The translations under genes were made by a program, and so were the position numbers. Positions 8,461-16,385 of a stretch of 64,000 nucleotides of DNA are shown in pieces; the stretch's first letter is position 1; the number at the start of each line of letters is the position of its first letter. This DNA is from Streptomyces sp. ATexAB-D23 (GTDB lineage Bacteria; Actinomycetota; Actinomycetes; Streptomycetales; Streptomycetaceae): the NCBI RefSeq assembly GCF_000373645.1, contig NZ_KB892035.1, positions 282,466-346,465 on the forward strand. The letters run 5' to 3'. The notes under the pieces were generated by a model. That model searched no databases and was not told the origin of the DNA. It worked only from the letters and a program-made list of their open reading frames with translations.

Positions 8461-10334
8461 GCCCCGTCGACGGCACGCCCCGGAGGCGACGGCTGCGGGA
8501 CCGCGTGCCCGTACGGCTGCGGCACCACTGGAAGCCCGCCGGCGCCCTGTGCGCGGGGCTCGCGGTGATGCTGTACGCCTTCGGCGACGCCCGCATCTCC
8601 CCGTACGTCACCTCCTCCTCGCGGGTGGAGGCCGACACGATCACGGAGAACGTCGGCGGCCCGGTCGGGCTGTACGACACCTCCGTGCGGCACTCCGTGC
8701 AACTGGAGTACAAGCAGACCGACTTCGACAAGATGATGAAGGAGTTCAAGAAGGACGGGACCAAGGACTCGATCCCGGCGGACCTCACCATCGACGGGGT
8801 CTACCTGACGGACGTCGGCATCCGCCTCAAGGGCAACTCGACCCTGATGTCCCTGCGGGGCAGCAACCGGGGCGGCGGCGGTATGCCGGCCGGCGGCGCG
8901 GGCGGTATGCCGGGCGGCGGCGCTGGGCAGCGAGGCGGGCAGGGAGACGGCCGGATGCCCGGCGGGGATGCCTCGGGCGGCGCACAGCCGCCGGGCGCCC
9001 CGGCGGACGGCGGCCCGACGGCCGGCGGTCAAGCGGCCGGCGGAGACGGGGCCGCCGCCGGTGGCGGTCAGCCTGCTGGTGGTCAGCCTTCCGGTGGCCC
9101 GACGGCCGGTGGTCAAACGGCCGGTGGTCAAACGGCCGGCGGAGGCGGGGCCGCCGCCGGTGGCGGCGCGGCCGGTGGCGGCGCGGCCGGTGGGCGGGGC
9201 GGGGGTGGCGGGATGACGCAGTACAACCTGTCCGCCGACAAGCCCGAGGAGCTGCCCTGGCTCATCAAGATCGACGAGTACGTGGAGGGCCGCGCCTACC
9301 AGGGCGAGCGGGAGATCTCGCTGCGTCCGGGCAGCAACTCCCAGGTCCCGCTCAACGAGGCGCTGGCGCTCTCGCTGATCGACGGGACCGGGGAGCCGGC
9401 CGAGCGGTACAGCCTCTCGACCCTGAAGGTCAACAACCGGCCGACGGCCGTGCGGCTGATGGTCGAGAACCCGGACACGGAGTACGCCGAGGCCGTCGAG
9501 GGCGAGTCCGTGGTCTACAAGGCCAGGGCGGGCGGGACGTTCGACTACCAGGGGGACGACCCCTCGAAGTACGAGACGTCCTTCCGGCAGCTGAACAAGG
9601 TCGGCAGCCAGGACCTCGAACCCGTGATGAAGCTGACGAAGTGGGTGGAGAATGCCTCCGACGAGGAGTTCGCCGCCGACCTGGACAAGTACGTGGACGT
9701 CGACTCGTTCGCCCACTACGTCGCGGCGCAGAACCTGCTGATGAACTTCGACGACATGGCGGGCCCGGGGAAGAACTACCTGCTCGGGTACGACCTGAAC
9801 GCCAAGAAGTTCTCGGTGCTGGGCTGGGACTACAACCTCACGTTCAGCGGGGACGCCACCGCCGGGCCCGACGACCGGATGAGCATGGGCGGCGGCGGTG
9901 CCGGAGGACCGGGCGGCGGCCAGGCCGGCCAGGGCGGTCAGGCCGGCCAGGGCGGTCAGGCCGGCCAGGGCGGTCAGGCCGGGGAGGCGCCCGAGGGCAT
10001 GCCCGATATGGCGGGCGGTCCGGGAGCACCCGGCGGTGACGGCGACGACGCGGCCGGCGGCCGGCGCGGCGGCGGCATGATGTCCGGCCACGCGCTCAAG
10101 ACCCGCTTCCTGGAGCTCGACGCCTTCGACTCGGTCTACAAGGCGGCGTACAAGGACCTGTACGAGAAGTTCTACGCCTCCGGCAAGGCCACGAAGACGC
10201 TCAAGGACCTCGCGGAGCAGGCGACCCGGGCCGGTATCTCCGAGAAGGAGGCCGCGAGCATGGTCTCCACTCTGCGCACCACGGTCACCGAGCGGACGGC
10301 GGCGCTGGCGAAGAACAAGGAGGTGACCGGCTGA
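8457..10334 (+). CDS. CotH-family kinase-like membrane-anchored protein with Gly-rich repeat inserts
   Basis: A 625-residue CotH homologue. CotH proteins are atypical protein kinases of bacterial spore coats; the target here is unknown. A basic N-terminus is followed by one membrane segment (about residues 24-41, AGALCAGLAVMLYAFG), leaving the bulk outside. The fold is split by two low-complexity inserts, residues about 140-253 (Gly/Ala/Pro/Gln) and about 480-540 (QAGQGG repeats). The catalytic-like block is FDDMAGPGKNYLLGYDL...FSVLGWDYNLTFSG; the usual WDxD second acid is Asn here, a variant I believe is common in actinobacterial CotH. GTG 8457 overlaps the DUF4956 stop. Confidence 0.9.
   Translation: MSPVDGTPRRRRLRDRVPVRLRHHWKPAGALCAGLAVMLYAFGDARISPYVTSSSRVEADTITENVGGPVGLYDTSVRHSVQLEYKQTDFDKMMKEFKKDGTKDSIPADLTIDGVYLTDVGIRLKGNSTLMSLRGSNRGGGGMPAGGAGGMPGGGAGQRGGQGDGRMPGGDASGGAQPPGAPADGGPTAGGQAAGGDGAAAGGGQPAGGQPSGGPTAGGQTAGGQTAGGGGAAAGGGAAGGGAAGGRGGGGGMTQYNLSADKPEELPWLIKIDEYVEGRAYQGEREISLRPGSNSQVPLNEALALSLIDGTGEPAERYSLSTLKVNNRPTAVRLMVENPDTEYAEAVEGESVVYKARAGGTFDYQGDDPSKYETSFRQLNKVGSQDLEPVMKLTKWVENASDEEFAADLDKYVDVDSFAHYVAAQNLLMNFDDMAGPGKNYLLGYDLNAKKFSVLGWDYNLTFSGDATAGPDDRMSMGGGGAGGPGGGQAGQGGQAGQGGQAGQGGQAGEAPEGMPDMAGGPGAPGGDGDDAAGGRRGGGMMSGHALKTRFLELDAFDSVYKAAYKDLYEKFYASGKATKTLKDLAEQATRAGISEKEAASMVSTLRTTVTERTAALAKNKEVTG
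9921..9974 (+). repeat. 18-bp tandem repeat inside the CotH gene
   Basis: CAGGCCGGCCAGGGCGGT occurs three times end to end (9921-9938, 9939-9956, 9957-9974), encoding QAGQGG units, with a partial fourth copy. A less regular Gly-rich repeat covers about 8870-9215. Such repeats can change copy number by slippage. Confidence 0.9.
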
Positions 10335-10335
10335 C

Positions 10336-10390
10336 CGGCGTCGCGCCCCGGCAGGAGGCCTCGCGTGCCCTCCTGTCCCGGGGCGCGCCG
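10336..10390 (+). terminator. Stem-loop terminator after the VTC-DUF4956-CotH operon
   Basis: GGCGTCGCGCCCCGGCAGGAGG near 10337-10358 pairs with the arm ending in CCCGGGGCGCGCC near 10390. The long stem has small bulges and begins 2 bases after the CotH stop. Confidence 0.65.
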
Positions 10391-10481
10391 TCGTACGCCC
10401 CGGGCCGGCCGGGGCGTTCCTGTGAACCCGCACATGTTCGGCCGTTAGCATCGCGTGCGTTCCGACCGCACAGCGCCGCCA

Positions 10482-10685
10482 AGGGCCTGTCCGGCGGATC
10501 TTCGTGGATCAGCCCGCGGCGTCTGGTGCATCCCCGAGTTCTCGGCTCCGCTCGAACAGGGGAGACCCCACTCCTCGCCGTGCGCCCGGATCGCCCTCGT
10601 ACTGGACGTACTCGGGTGATTCGGGCGTGCGGCGAGAGTGCGTGCCAGGCGTCGCGGGCCCGCGAAGATCCGCCGGACAGGCCCT
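10482..10685. mobile_element. MITE-like element with 23-bp perfect terminal inverted repeats
   Basis: The 396-base gap between CotH and the response regulator holds, after a terminator, a 204-bp block bounded by 23-bp perfect inverted repeats. The left end starts AGGGCCTGTCCGGCGGATCT and the right end is its exact complement, ending at 10685. The inside has no convincing gene: a 72-codon frame spans it but has no ribosome site. The size, the perfect ends and the absence of a transposase fit a miniature inverted-repeat element mobilised in trans. No clear target duplication is visible. The right end lies 45 bases before the response-regulator start, so the element occupies that gene's leader. 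Confidence 0.65.
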
Positions 10686-10730
10686 AGCCCGGCGTGCGTC
10701 TTCCCGCAACGCCGCGAGGTGATCCTTCCG

Positions 10731-11450
10731 ATGGGCGACCGGCCGGCCCGGCACACCGTTCTCGTCGTCGAGGACGACCCGGGCATCCGTACCCTGCTCA
10801 CCTCGGCCCTGAACGCGGCCGGGTACAGCGTCGTCTCGGCGGCCAACGGGGGCGACGCGGCGGGCGAGGTGGAGCGGGGCCGGCCGGACCTGATCGTGCT
10901 GGACGTGATGCTTCCGGACACGGACGGGTTCGCCGTGACGCGCGAGCTGCGGTCCCGCGGCGACTACACCCCGGTGCTGTTCCTGACCGCCCGCACGGAC
11001 ATCGAGGACCGCATCATCGGGCTCAGCTCGGGCGGCGACGACTACGTCACCAAGCCGTTCCACATCCAGGAGATCCTGCTGCGCATCCGGGCCATCCTGC
11101 GCCGCACCGGGGGCGCGCCCCGGCCGCCGGCCGAACAGCCCCCGCTGCGGTACGCGGACCTGAGCGTCGACCGCGAGCGGCACACCGTGCACCGGGCCGG
11201 CGCGCCCGTACAGCTGTCGCCGACCGAGTTCCGGCTCCTGGTGTGCCTGGCGTCCCAGCCGGAGAAGGTGCTGGAGAAGCAGGACATCCTGCTGGCCGTG
11301 TGGCAGTACGGCTTCGCCGGGGACACCCGGATCGTCGACACGTACATCAAGAACCTGCGCCGCAAGATCGACCGCGCCGGGCGGCCGCTGATCCACACCG
11401 TGCGCGGCGTCGGCTACTGCCTGCGGCTGCCGCGCGAGGACGCGCCGTGA
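10731..11450 (+). CDS. OmpR/PhoB-family response regulator
   Basis: A 239-residue two-component response regulator. The receiver domain (about 8-120) has the acidic pocket E14-D15-D16, phospho-acceptor D58 in LIVLDVMLPDTDG, and the conserved Lys in DDYVTKPF. The C-terminal winged helix (about 135-237) has LSPTEFRLLVCLASQPEKVLEKQDIL and VDTYIKNLRRKI...VRGVGYCLR. ATG 10731 fits the family N-terminus (HTVLVVEDD). Its last codon overlaps the GTG of the kinase gene, so the two are a coupled pair. The MITE-like element sits just upstream and may affect its expression. Targets are unknown; the adjacent CotH operon and PhoX gene are candidates. Confidence 0.95.
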   Translation: MGDRPARHTVLVVEDDPGIRTLLTSALNAAGYSVVSAANGGDAAGEVERGRPDLIVLDVMLPDTDGFAVTRELRSRGDYTPVLFLTARTDIEDRIIGLSSGGDDYVTKPFHIQEILLRIRAILRRTGGAPRPPAEQPPLRYADLSVDRERHTVHRAGAPVQLSPTEFRLLVCLASQPEKVLEKQDILLAVWQYGFAGDTRIVDTYIKNLRRKIDRAGRPLIHTVRGVGYCLRLPREDAP

Positions 11451-12997
11451 GGCAGCGGGCGCGCCGGCTGCGGCCCCGCTCGGTGCGGACCCGGCTCGTG
11501 CTGATCTCCACCGTGCTGGCCACGGTGGCCGTGCTGGTCTCGCAGGCCGCCGGTCTCGCGGTCATGCGGTCCTGGCTGACCGGCCAGATCGACCACCGCC
11601 TGACCGGCTTCCGGCCGCCTCCCCCGGCCGCGTACGCCCCGGCGCACGGCAGGCGGCCGGACGCTCCCGAGCCCCGCGAGGACGCCCTGCCGTCCGACTA
11701 CCGGGTCTTCTTCTACGCCTCGGACGGCCGGCTCCGTCCCGACTCGCTGGGCAGCGGCAGCGGCCGGCCCCGGCTGCCCTCCACCGTCTCCGCCCTCACG
11801 CTGGAGAGCGGGCGTCCCACGACCGTGCCCGCAGCCGACGGGGGCTCGCGCTGGCGGGTGATCGCGGACACCGGCCCGGACGGGCGGCGGGTCGTCGTCG
11901 CGCTCCCCCTCGACACCGTCGAGGGGGCCACGTCCAAGCTGCTGTGGTTCAGCCTCGCGATCGGCGCGGTCGTGGCCGCGGGTGTCGGGCTGCTGGGCAG
12001 CGCCGCCGTACGGCTGGGGCTGCGCCCGCTGGCCCGGATGGAACGCACGGCCCTGCGCATCACCGGCGGGGAGTCGGCCCTGACCGTCGCCGACACCGAT
12101 CCGCGTACCGAGACCGGGCGGCTCGGCATCGCCTTCAACACGATGCTCGGCCAGGTCCGGGCGGCCCTGCACCGCAAGGACGCGTCCGAGCAGCGGCTGC
12201 GGCGCTTCATGGCGGACGCGGGCCACGAACTGCGCACCCCGCTCACCTCGATCCAGGGTTTCGCCGAACTCCTCGTGGAGCAGCCGCGCCTGCCCGCGGC
12301 GCGCCGGCGCGAGGCCCACGAGCTGATCGCCCGGAACGCGGAGCGGATGAGCCGTCTCGTCGACGATCTCTTCCTGCTGGCCAAGCTGGGGTACGCGCCC
12401 GTCGCGCACCGCGAGACCGTGGACCTGCTGTCGCTGGCGGCCGACGGGGTCGGCGCGGCGGTCGTCGCGCATCCGGGGCGAGAGGTGCGCCTCGCCCCGC
12501 TGGGCGGCGGAGGCGGGGGCGGTGCGGAGCCCGCGCTCGATGTGGTGGAGGCGCTGGGGGACGCGCACCAGCTGTCCCAGGTGATCGGCAACCTGCTGGC
12601 CAACGCCTGCCGGCACACCCCGCCCGGTACCCGCGTCGAGGTCCGGGTCGGCACCGTACGCACCGGCCCGGACACCGGGGGCACCGACAGGCCGGGCCGC
12701 GCCGGCGCGACGGCCGCGCTGCCGGCCGGGGTGCCGGCGTGCGTGGTGGAGGTCGCCGACGACGGGCCGGGGCTCGCGGCGGACGCGGCGCAGCAGGTGT
12801 TCGAACGGTTCTACCGGGGGCCCGCGGCCGGCCCGGACGGCGCGGAGCCGGGGTCGGGTCTCGGTCTGTCGATCGCCTCCACCATCGCCGAGGCGCACGA
12901 CGGGCGGCTCGAAGTCGACACCCGGCCGGGCTACGGCTCCACGTTCCGTCTGCTGCTGCCCCGGAGCGTCGGCGCCGGTCCCGGAGACCTGCCGTGA
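11447..12997 (+). CDS. Sensor histidine kinase
   Basis: A 516-residue membrane histidine kinase, partner of the preceding regulator. It has a first membrane segment about residues 16-38 (LVLISTVLATVAVLVSQAAGLAV), a roughly 120-residue extracytoplasmic region rich in Pro and Arg, and a second segment about 165-188 (LLWFSLAIGAVVAAGVGLLGS). A HAMP linker follows, then the phospho-acceptor DAGHELRTPLTS, N-box NLLANACRHTPPGT, G1 VADDGPGLA and G2 GSGLGLSI. GTG 11447 overlaps the regulator stop. The long Gly-rich and Arg/Thr-rich inserts in the ATP-binding domain are typical of Streptomyces. The stimulus is unknown. Confidence 0.95.
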   Translation: MRQRARRLRPRSVRTRLVLISTVLATVAVLVSQAAGLAVMRSWLTGQIDHRLTGFRPPPPAAYAPAHGRRPDAPEPREDALPSDYRVFFYASDGRLRPDSLGSGSGRPRLPSTVSALTLESGRPTTVPAADGGSRWRVIADTGPDGRRVVVALPLDTVEGATSKLLWFSLAIGAVVAAGVGLLGSAAVRLGLRPLARMERTALRITGGESALTVADTDPRTETGRLGIAFNTMLGQVRAALHRKDASEQRLRRFMADAGHELRTPLTSIQGFAELLVEQPRLPAARRREAHELIARNAERMSRLVDDLFLLAKLGYAPVAHRETVDLLSLAADGVGAAVVAHPGREVRLAPLGGGGGGGAEPALDVVEALGDAHQLSQVIGNLLANACRHTPPGTRVEVRVGTVRTGPDTGGTDRPGRAGATAALPAGVPACVVEVADDGPGLAADAAQQVFERFYRGPAAGPDGAEPGSGLGLSIASTIAEAHDGRLEVDTRPGYGSTFRLLLPRSVGAGPGDLP

Positions 12998-13101
12998 CAA
13001 CGTCTGCCGGGAGGGCCGACGTTCACCGGAGCGCTCGAACGGGCAGACCCTCACCTGACGTCGCCATGTCATCTGTCCTGTCCCCCAGCAGGGAGTTGCC
13101 C

Positions 13102-14478
13102 ATGTCAGTCTCACCCCGCCCCCTCACGACCCGGCGCACCGTCCTGGCCGCGAGCGGAGCCGCCGCCGTGTCGGTCGCCTTCACCGGGGCGTTCACCGAA
13201 CTCTTCGCCGGAAGTTCCGCCGCGCGCGGGCACAGCGGTTACGGCCCGCTCGTCCCGGACCCGGACGGCCTGCTCGACCTGCCGAAGGGATTCCGCTACC
13301 GGGTGCTGTCCCGGGAGGGCGACCCGCTCCGCTCCGGTGAGGGCCGGGTCCCCAGCCACTGCGACGGCATGGCCGCGTTCGCCGCCCGGGGCGGGCACGT
13401 CCGGCTGGTGCGCAACCACGAGAACCGGGTGGACGCCGAGATTCCCGTACCGACGGTCGAGGGGCTCACCTACGACCCGATGGGCAAGGGCGGCTGTACG
13501 GCCCTGGAGCTCGACGGCCACAACCGGGTGCTGTCCGAGCGGGTCGCCATCGCCGGTACGGCGGTGAACTGCGCGGGCGGCCGGACCCCCTGGAACACCT
13601 GGCTGACCTGCGAGGAGACCGAGGACAGGGCCGGCACCAACGGCTATACGAAGGACCACGGCTACATCTTCGAGGTGGACGGCGCCGACCCGCACCGCAC
13701 CGGCGCCGTGCCGCTGACCGCGATGGGCCGCTTCCAGCACGAGGCCATCGCGGTCGATCCGCGCGACGGGACGGTCTACGAGACGGAGGACGCGTTCGAG
13801 AAGCCGTTCGGGCTCTTCTACCGCTTCCTGCCGAAGAAGCCGCTGGGCGGCACGGGTTCGCTGCGGGCGGGCGGCCGGCTGGAGGCCATGCGGGTGCCGG
13901 GGGTCCCGGACCTCTCGGCGGTCCAGGAGACCGGGACGGTGTTCGAGGGCATCGAGTGGGTTCCCGTACCGGACCCGCAGGCCGCCGAAACCCCCATCCG
14001 CTTCCAGGACTTCGGCCCGAAGGGCATCACCCACGGCCAGAAGCTGGAGGGCTGCTACTGGGGCGGCTCCTGCGTCTACTTCGTCTCCAGCTTCGCGTAC
14101 CGCGAGGAGGGTTCGGCGGCGGACCACTACGGACAGGTCTGGCGCTACGACCCCGCCGGGCGCCGGCTGACCCTGGTCGTCGTCTTCGGCCCGGACACCG
14201 ACCTCCAGTTGCCCGGCGAGTCCCCCGACAACATCACCCTGGCCCCCGACGGCGGCCTGATGGTGTGCGAGGACGGCGGCGGGGCCCAGCACGTGTTCGG
14301 CCTGACCCGGCGCGGCGAGGTGTACGCGATGGCGCGCGGCCGGCAGAACATCGGCACGGCCGAGGCCCCGGAGTGGGGCGAGTTCGCGGGTGTCACGTTC
14401 GCGCCGGACTACGGGACGATGTACGTGAACGTCTACACCCCGGGCACCACGTTCGCTGTGACGGGCCCCTGGCGCTGA
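13102..14478 (+). CDS. PhoX-like (DUF839) secreted phosphatase
   Basis: A 458-residue protein of the PhoX/DUF839 family, calcium/iron-dependent alkaline phosphatases that release phosphate outside the cell. A Tat signal is clear: TTRRTVLAAS with twin Arg at 11-12, then a hydrophobic stretch AAAVSVAFTGAF. The mature part has family blocks LPKGFRYRVLSREGD, CDGMAAF, LVRNHENR, GTAVNCAGGRTPWNTWLTCEET, GRFQHEAIAVDPRDGTVYETED, SPDNITLAPDGGLMVCEDGGG and FAGVTFAPDYGTMYVNVYTPG. ATG 13102 is preceded by cagggag. It follows the two-component system by 104 bases and may belong to its regulon. A single GTTCACC half-site at 13021 is too weak to call a PHO box. Confidence 0.88.
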   Translation: MSVSPRPLTTRRTVLAASGAAAVSVAFTGAFTELFAGSSAARGHSGYGPLVPDPDGLLDLPKGFRYRVLSREGDPLRSGEGRVPSHCDGMAAFAARGGHVRLVRNHENRVDAEIPVPTVEGLTYDPMGKGGCTALELDGHNRVLSERVAIAGTAVNCAGGRTPWNTWLTCEETEDRAGTNGYTKDHGYIFEVDGADPHRTGAVPLTAMGRFQHEAIAVDPRDGTVYETEDAFEKPFGLFYRFLPKKPLGGTGSLRAGGRLEAMRVPGVPDLSAVQETGTVFEGIEWVPVPDPQAAETPIRFQDFGPKGITHGQKLEGCYWGGSCVYFVSSFAYREEGSAADHYGQVWRYDPAGRRLTLVVVFGPDTDLQLPGESPDNITLAPDGGLMVCEDGGGAQHVFGLTRRGEVYAMARGRQNIGTAEAPEWGEFAGVTFAPDYGTMYVNVYTPGTTFAVTGPWR

Positions 14479-14481
14479 CAA

Positions 14482-14523
14482 GCCGGGCGCCGTCCCCTTG
14501 GCCCACTGGGACGGCGGCCCGGC
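14482..14523 (+). terminator. Stem-loop terminator after the PhoX gene
   Basis: GCCGGGCGCCGTCCC (14482-14496) pairs with GGGACGGCGGCCCGGC (14508-14523) with one bulged base and an 11-base loop. Confidence 0.7.
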
Positions 14524-14577
14524 CCGGGTGCCGCCCGGCGTCGGTCAACGAGTAGGTTGATCGGTTATTTTCCGGAA

Positions 14578-15468
14578 ATGACACCTTTCGCACGCAGAGT
14601 GACAACTTTGGGTGTGCTGGGAGCGGTGCTCGGCGGGGGGCTCGTCGGCTGCGGCCACCCCGTGCCCGGCCCGGCCCCCGCCTCCGGCCCGCCCTCGGCC
14701 TCCGGTACCGCCGCCCACGCCCCGGACCGCTCCGCCGACTCCCCCGCTCCCCCGGCCGCCCCGGAGAAGCCCGCCGTCCTGGCACCCGGGCCCGGCGGGC
14801 GGACCCCCGTCTTCGAGCGCGGGCCGCAGCGCGCGGCGAAGGTCGTCGCGCTCAGCTTCGACGCCGACATGACAGCCGACGAGGGTCCGCGCGCGGCGGC
14901 CGGTGAGCACTTCGACAATCCGGAACTGATCGCTCTGCTGCGCCGGCTGAAGGTGCCGGCGACGGTCTTCATGACCGGGCGGTGGGCCGAGGAGTACCCG
15001 GACCAGGCCCGCTCCATCGGCACCGACCCCCTCTTCGAGATCGGCAACCACTCCTACAGCCACTACGCGTTCACGACGCCCTGCTACGGGCTGCCGACCG
15101 TGGAGAAGGACGCCGTGCGCGACGAGGTGCGGCGGGCCTTCGGGGCGATCCGCGAGGCCGGCGCCCACAATGTGGTGCCGTACTTCCGCTTCCCCGGCGG
15201 CTGCTACGACGACGACACGCTGCGGGCACTCGGGCCGGAGAAGGTGACCGCCGTCCAGTGGGACGTCGTCAGCGGCGACGCCTTCGCGACGGACGCGGAC
15301 GCCGTGGCCGAACAGGTGCTGGACGGGGTGCGGTCCGGTTCGCTCGTCGTCATGCACTGCACCCGCAGCGCGGCGCCGGTCACCGCCGAGGCGGTCCGCC
15401 AGGTCGTGCCGGAGCTGCGGAAGCGGGGCTACCGCTTCGTCAAGGTGTCCGAGCTGATGGCCGGCTGA
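14578..15468 (+). CDS. Lipoprotein polysaccharide deacetylase (NodB domain)
   Basis: A 296-residue predicted lipoprotein: hydrophobic signal then lipobox LVGC with Cys25. A Pro/Ala-rich spacer leads to a carbohydrate esterase 4 domain that removes acetyl groups from cell-wall glycan or chitin-like sugars. Motif 1 is LSFDADMT, motif 2 the metal-binding GNHSYSHY, motif 3 YFRFPGGCYDDDT, then WDVVSGD and SLVVMHC. ATG 14578 is preferred because it gives a clean signal peptide; an earlier in-frame codon at 14557 does not. The anchored location points to peptidoglycan or another envelope polymer as substrate, which is inference. Confidence 0.9.
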   Translation: MTPFARRVTTLGVLGAVLGGGLVGCGHPVPGPAPASGPPSASGTAAHAPDRSADSPAPPAAPEKPAVLAPGPGGRTPVFERGPQRAAKVVALSFDADMTADEGPRAAAGEHFDNPELIALLRRLKVPATVFMTGRWAEEYPDQARSIGTDPLFEIGNHSYSHYAFTTPCYGLPTVEKDAVRDEVRRAFGAIREAGAHNVVPYFRFPGGCYDDDTLRALGPEKVTAVQWDVVSGDAFATDADAVAEQVLDGVRSGSLVVMHCTRSAAPVTAEAVRQVVPELRKRGYRFVKVSELMAG

Positions 15469-15474
15469 ACCGCC

Positions 15475-15699
15475 TCAGCCCGAGCAGGCCGTGCGCTGGG
15501 CCTCCTGCCACTCGCACACCGGGCACAGCGTGATCCCCCTGACCGACTCGGCGTACTCGGTCGGTTTCCGGCACAGCACGCACTCGGCGTAAGGCGGCCC
15601 CTCGGCCCGCTCCGGGGCCCTGTCCGGGGCCGTCCCGCAGGAGGACCCGGACTCCGGGTCCGGCCGCTCGTCCACGCGCTCGTCCCTGTCCTCACTCAT
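15475..15699 (-). CDS. Small conserved zinc-ribbon protein
   Basis: A 74-residue protein (ATG 15699). The first 35 residues are acidic and disordered; the rest is a compact C-terminal block CVLCRKPTEYAESVRGITLCPVCEWQEAQRTACSG with two CxxC pairs, a probable zinc ribbon. I recall near-identical tails in other Streptomyces proteins with no known function. It starts 14 bases after the end of the permease gene on the same strand, so it is likely the last gene of that operon. Confidence 0.75.
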   Translation of the reverse strand: MSEDRDERVDERPDPESGSSCGTAPDRAPERAEGPPYAECVLCRKPTEYAESVRGITLCPVCEWQEAQRTACSG

Positions 15700-15713
15700 A
15701 CCCACGAGCCTAC

Positions 15714-16385
15714 TCAGCCGCGCACCGCAGTGAGCCGGCAGGCGAGCGCGAGCGCGGCGGCCGCGACGGCCGCGGCTCCGAGCAGCGGGAGCACCGGCAC
15801 ATGGACCGTGCCCGTGAGCGAACCGGTGACCAGGCCCGTCACCGCGTACTTCGCGGGCGATCCGGTGGTCACCAGCGCCAGCAGCGAGGCGAGCACGGTC
15901 GCCGCCATCGACCAGCCCCGGCCGTGCAGCAGCGGCCGGGTGCACAGGGCGCCGACCCCCGCGCCCAGCAGCACACAGCAGGCGGTGGCGAGCAGTCCGG
16001 CGAGGCCGGCCGCCGGCAGCGGTACCCGGACCGTGTGGTCGGTACCTGCCGGGTCACTGATCACCAGCACGACCGCCGTGGCGGCCGTGCCCAGCAGCCC
16101 GGCGCACCCCAGCGCGGTGAGCAGGGCGGCCAGATGCGCCCGTGGCTGCCCGCCGGCCGCGGCCGCGACGACCGTGCGGGCGGCGGGCGGCTCCTGGCCG
16201 GCGCACACCCGCACGAGCCACGCGGTGACCGGCAGCAGCCCGGCGGCGGTGTAGCCGAGCGAGTCCAGCACGGGCTGCCCCGCGCGCACACCGACGGCGA
16301 GGAAGGCCGCGTACAGCAGCACCGGGGCCGTCCAGCGCTGCGACCGTACGAGCAGGTCGGCCTGGTAGCGGATGAGCGCGGTCAT
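15714..16385 (-). CDS. ABC transporter membrane protein (putative)
   Basis: A 223-residue protein with about six hydrophobic segments (for example LLYAAFLAVGV, AAGLLPVTAWLVRVC, HLAALLTALGCAGLLGTAATAVVLVIS, LAGLLATACCVLLGAGVGALC, AATVLASLLALVTTG and the C-terminal VLPLLGAAAVAAAALALAC). This is consistent with the permease of an ABC exporter of the ABC-2 type. ATG 16385 overlaps the expected stop of the ATPase gene (16382-16384), the usual coupled order. In the sequence as given, the frame continues without a stop from the frameshifted ATPase into this gene. Confidence 0.75.
   Translation of the reverse strand: MTALIRYQADLLVRSQRWTAPVLLYAAFLAVGVRAGQPVLDSLGYTAAGLLPVTAWLVRVCAGQEPPAARTVVAAAAGGQPRAHLAALLTALGCAGLLGTAATAVVLVISDPAGTDHTVRVPLPAAGLAGLLATACCVLLGAGVGALCTRPLLHGRGWSMAATVLASLLALVTTGSPAKYAVTGLVTGSLTGTVHVPVLPLLGAAAVAAAALALACRLTAVRG

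Noticed and set aside
9921..9974. Regular repeats suggestive of a CRISPR array
   Set aside because: The units are contiguous with no spacers, are in frame, and code for Gly/Gln/Ala repeats.
8439..10451. 670-codon reverse frame opposite CotH
   Set aside because: Its repeats (GRLTTGR, LAGLTAL) mirror the Gly-rich CotH repeats; no independent evidence for a gene.
10504..10722. Short + strand frame inside the MITE-like element
   Set aside because: No ribosome site, no similarity to a transposase, and too short; treated as non-coding.
13021..13031. PHO box before the PhoX-like gene
   Set aside because: Only one GTTCACC unit is recognisable; the following 11 bases do not repeat it.
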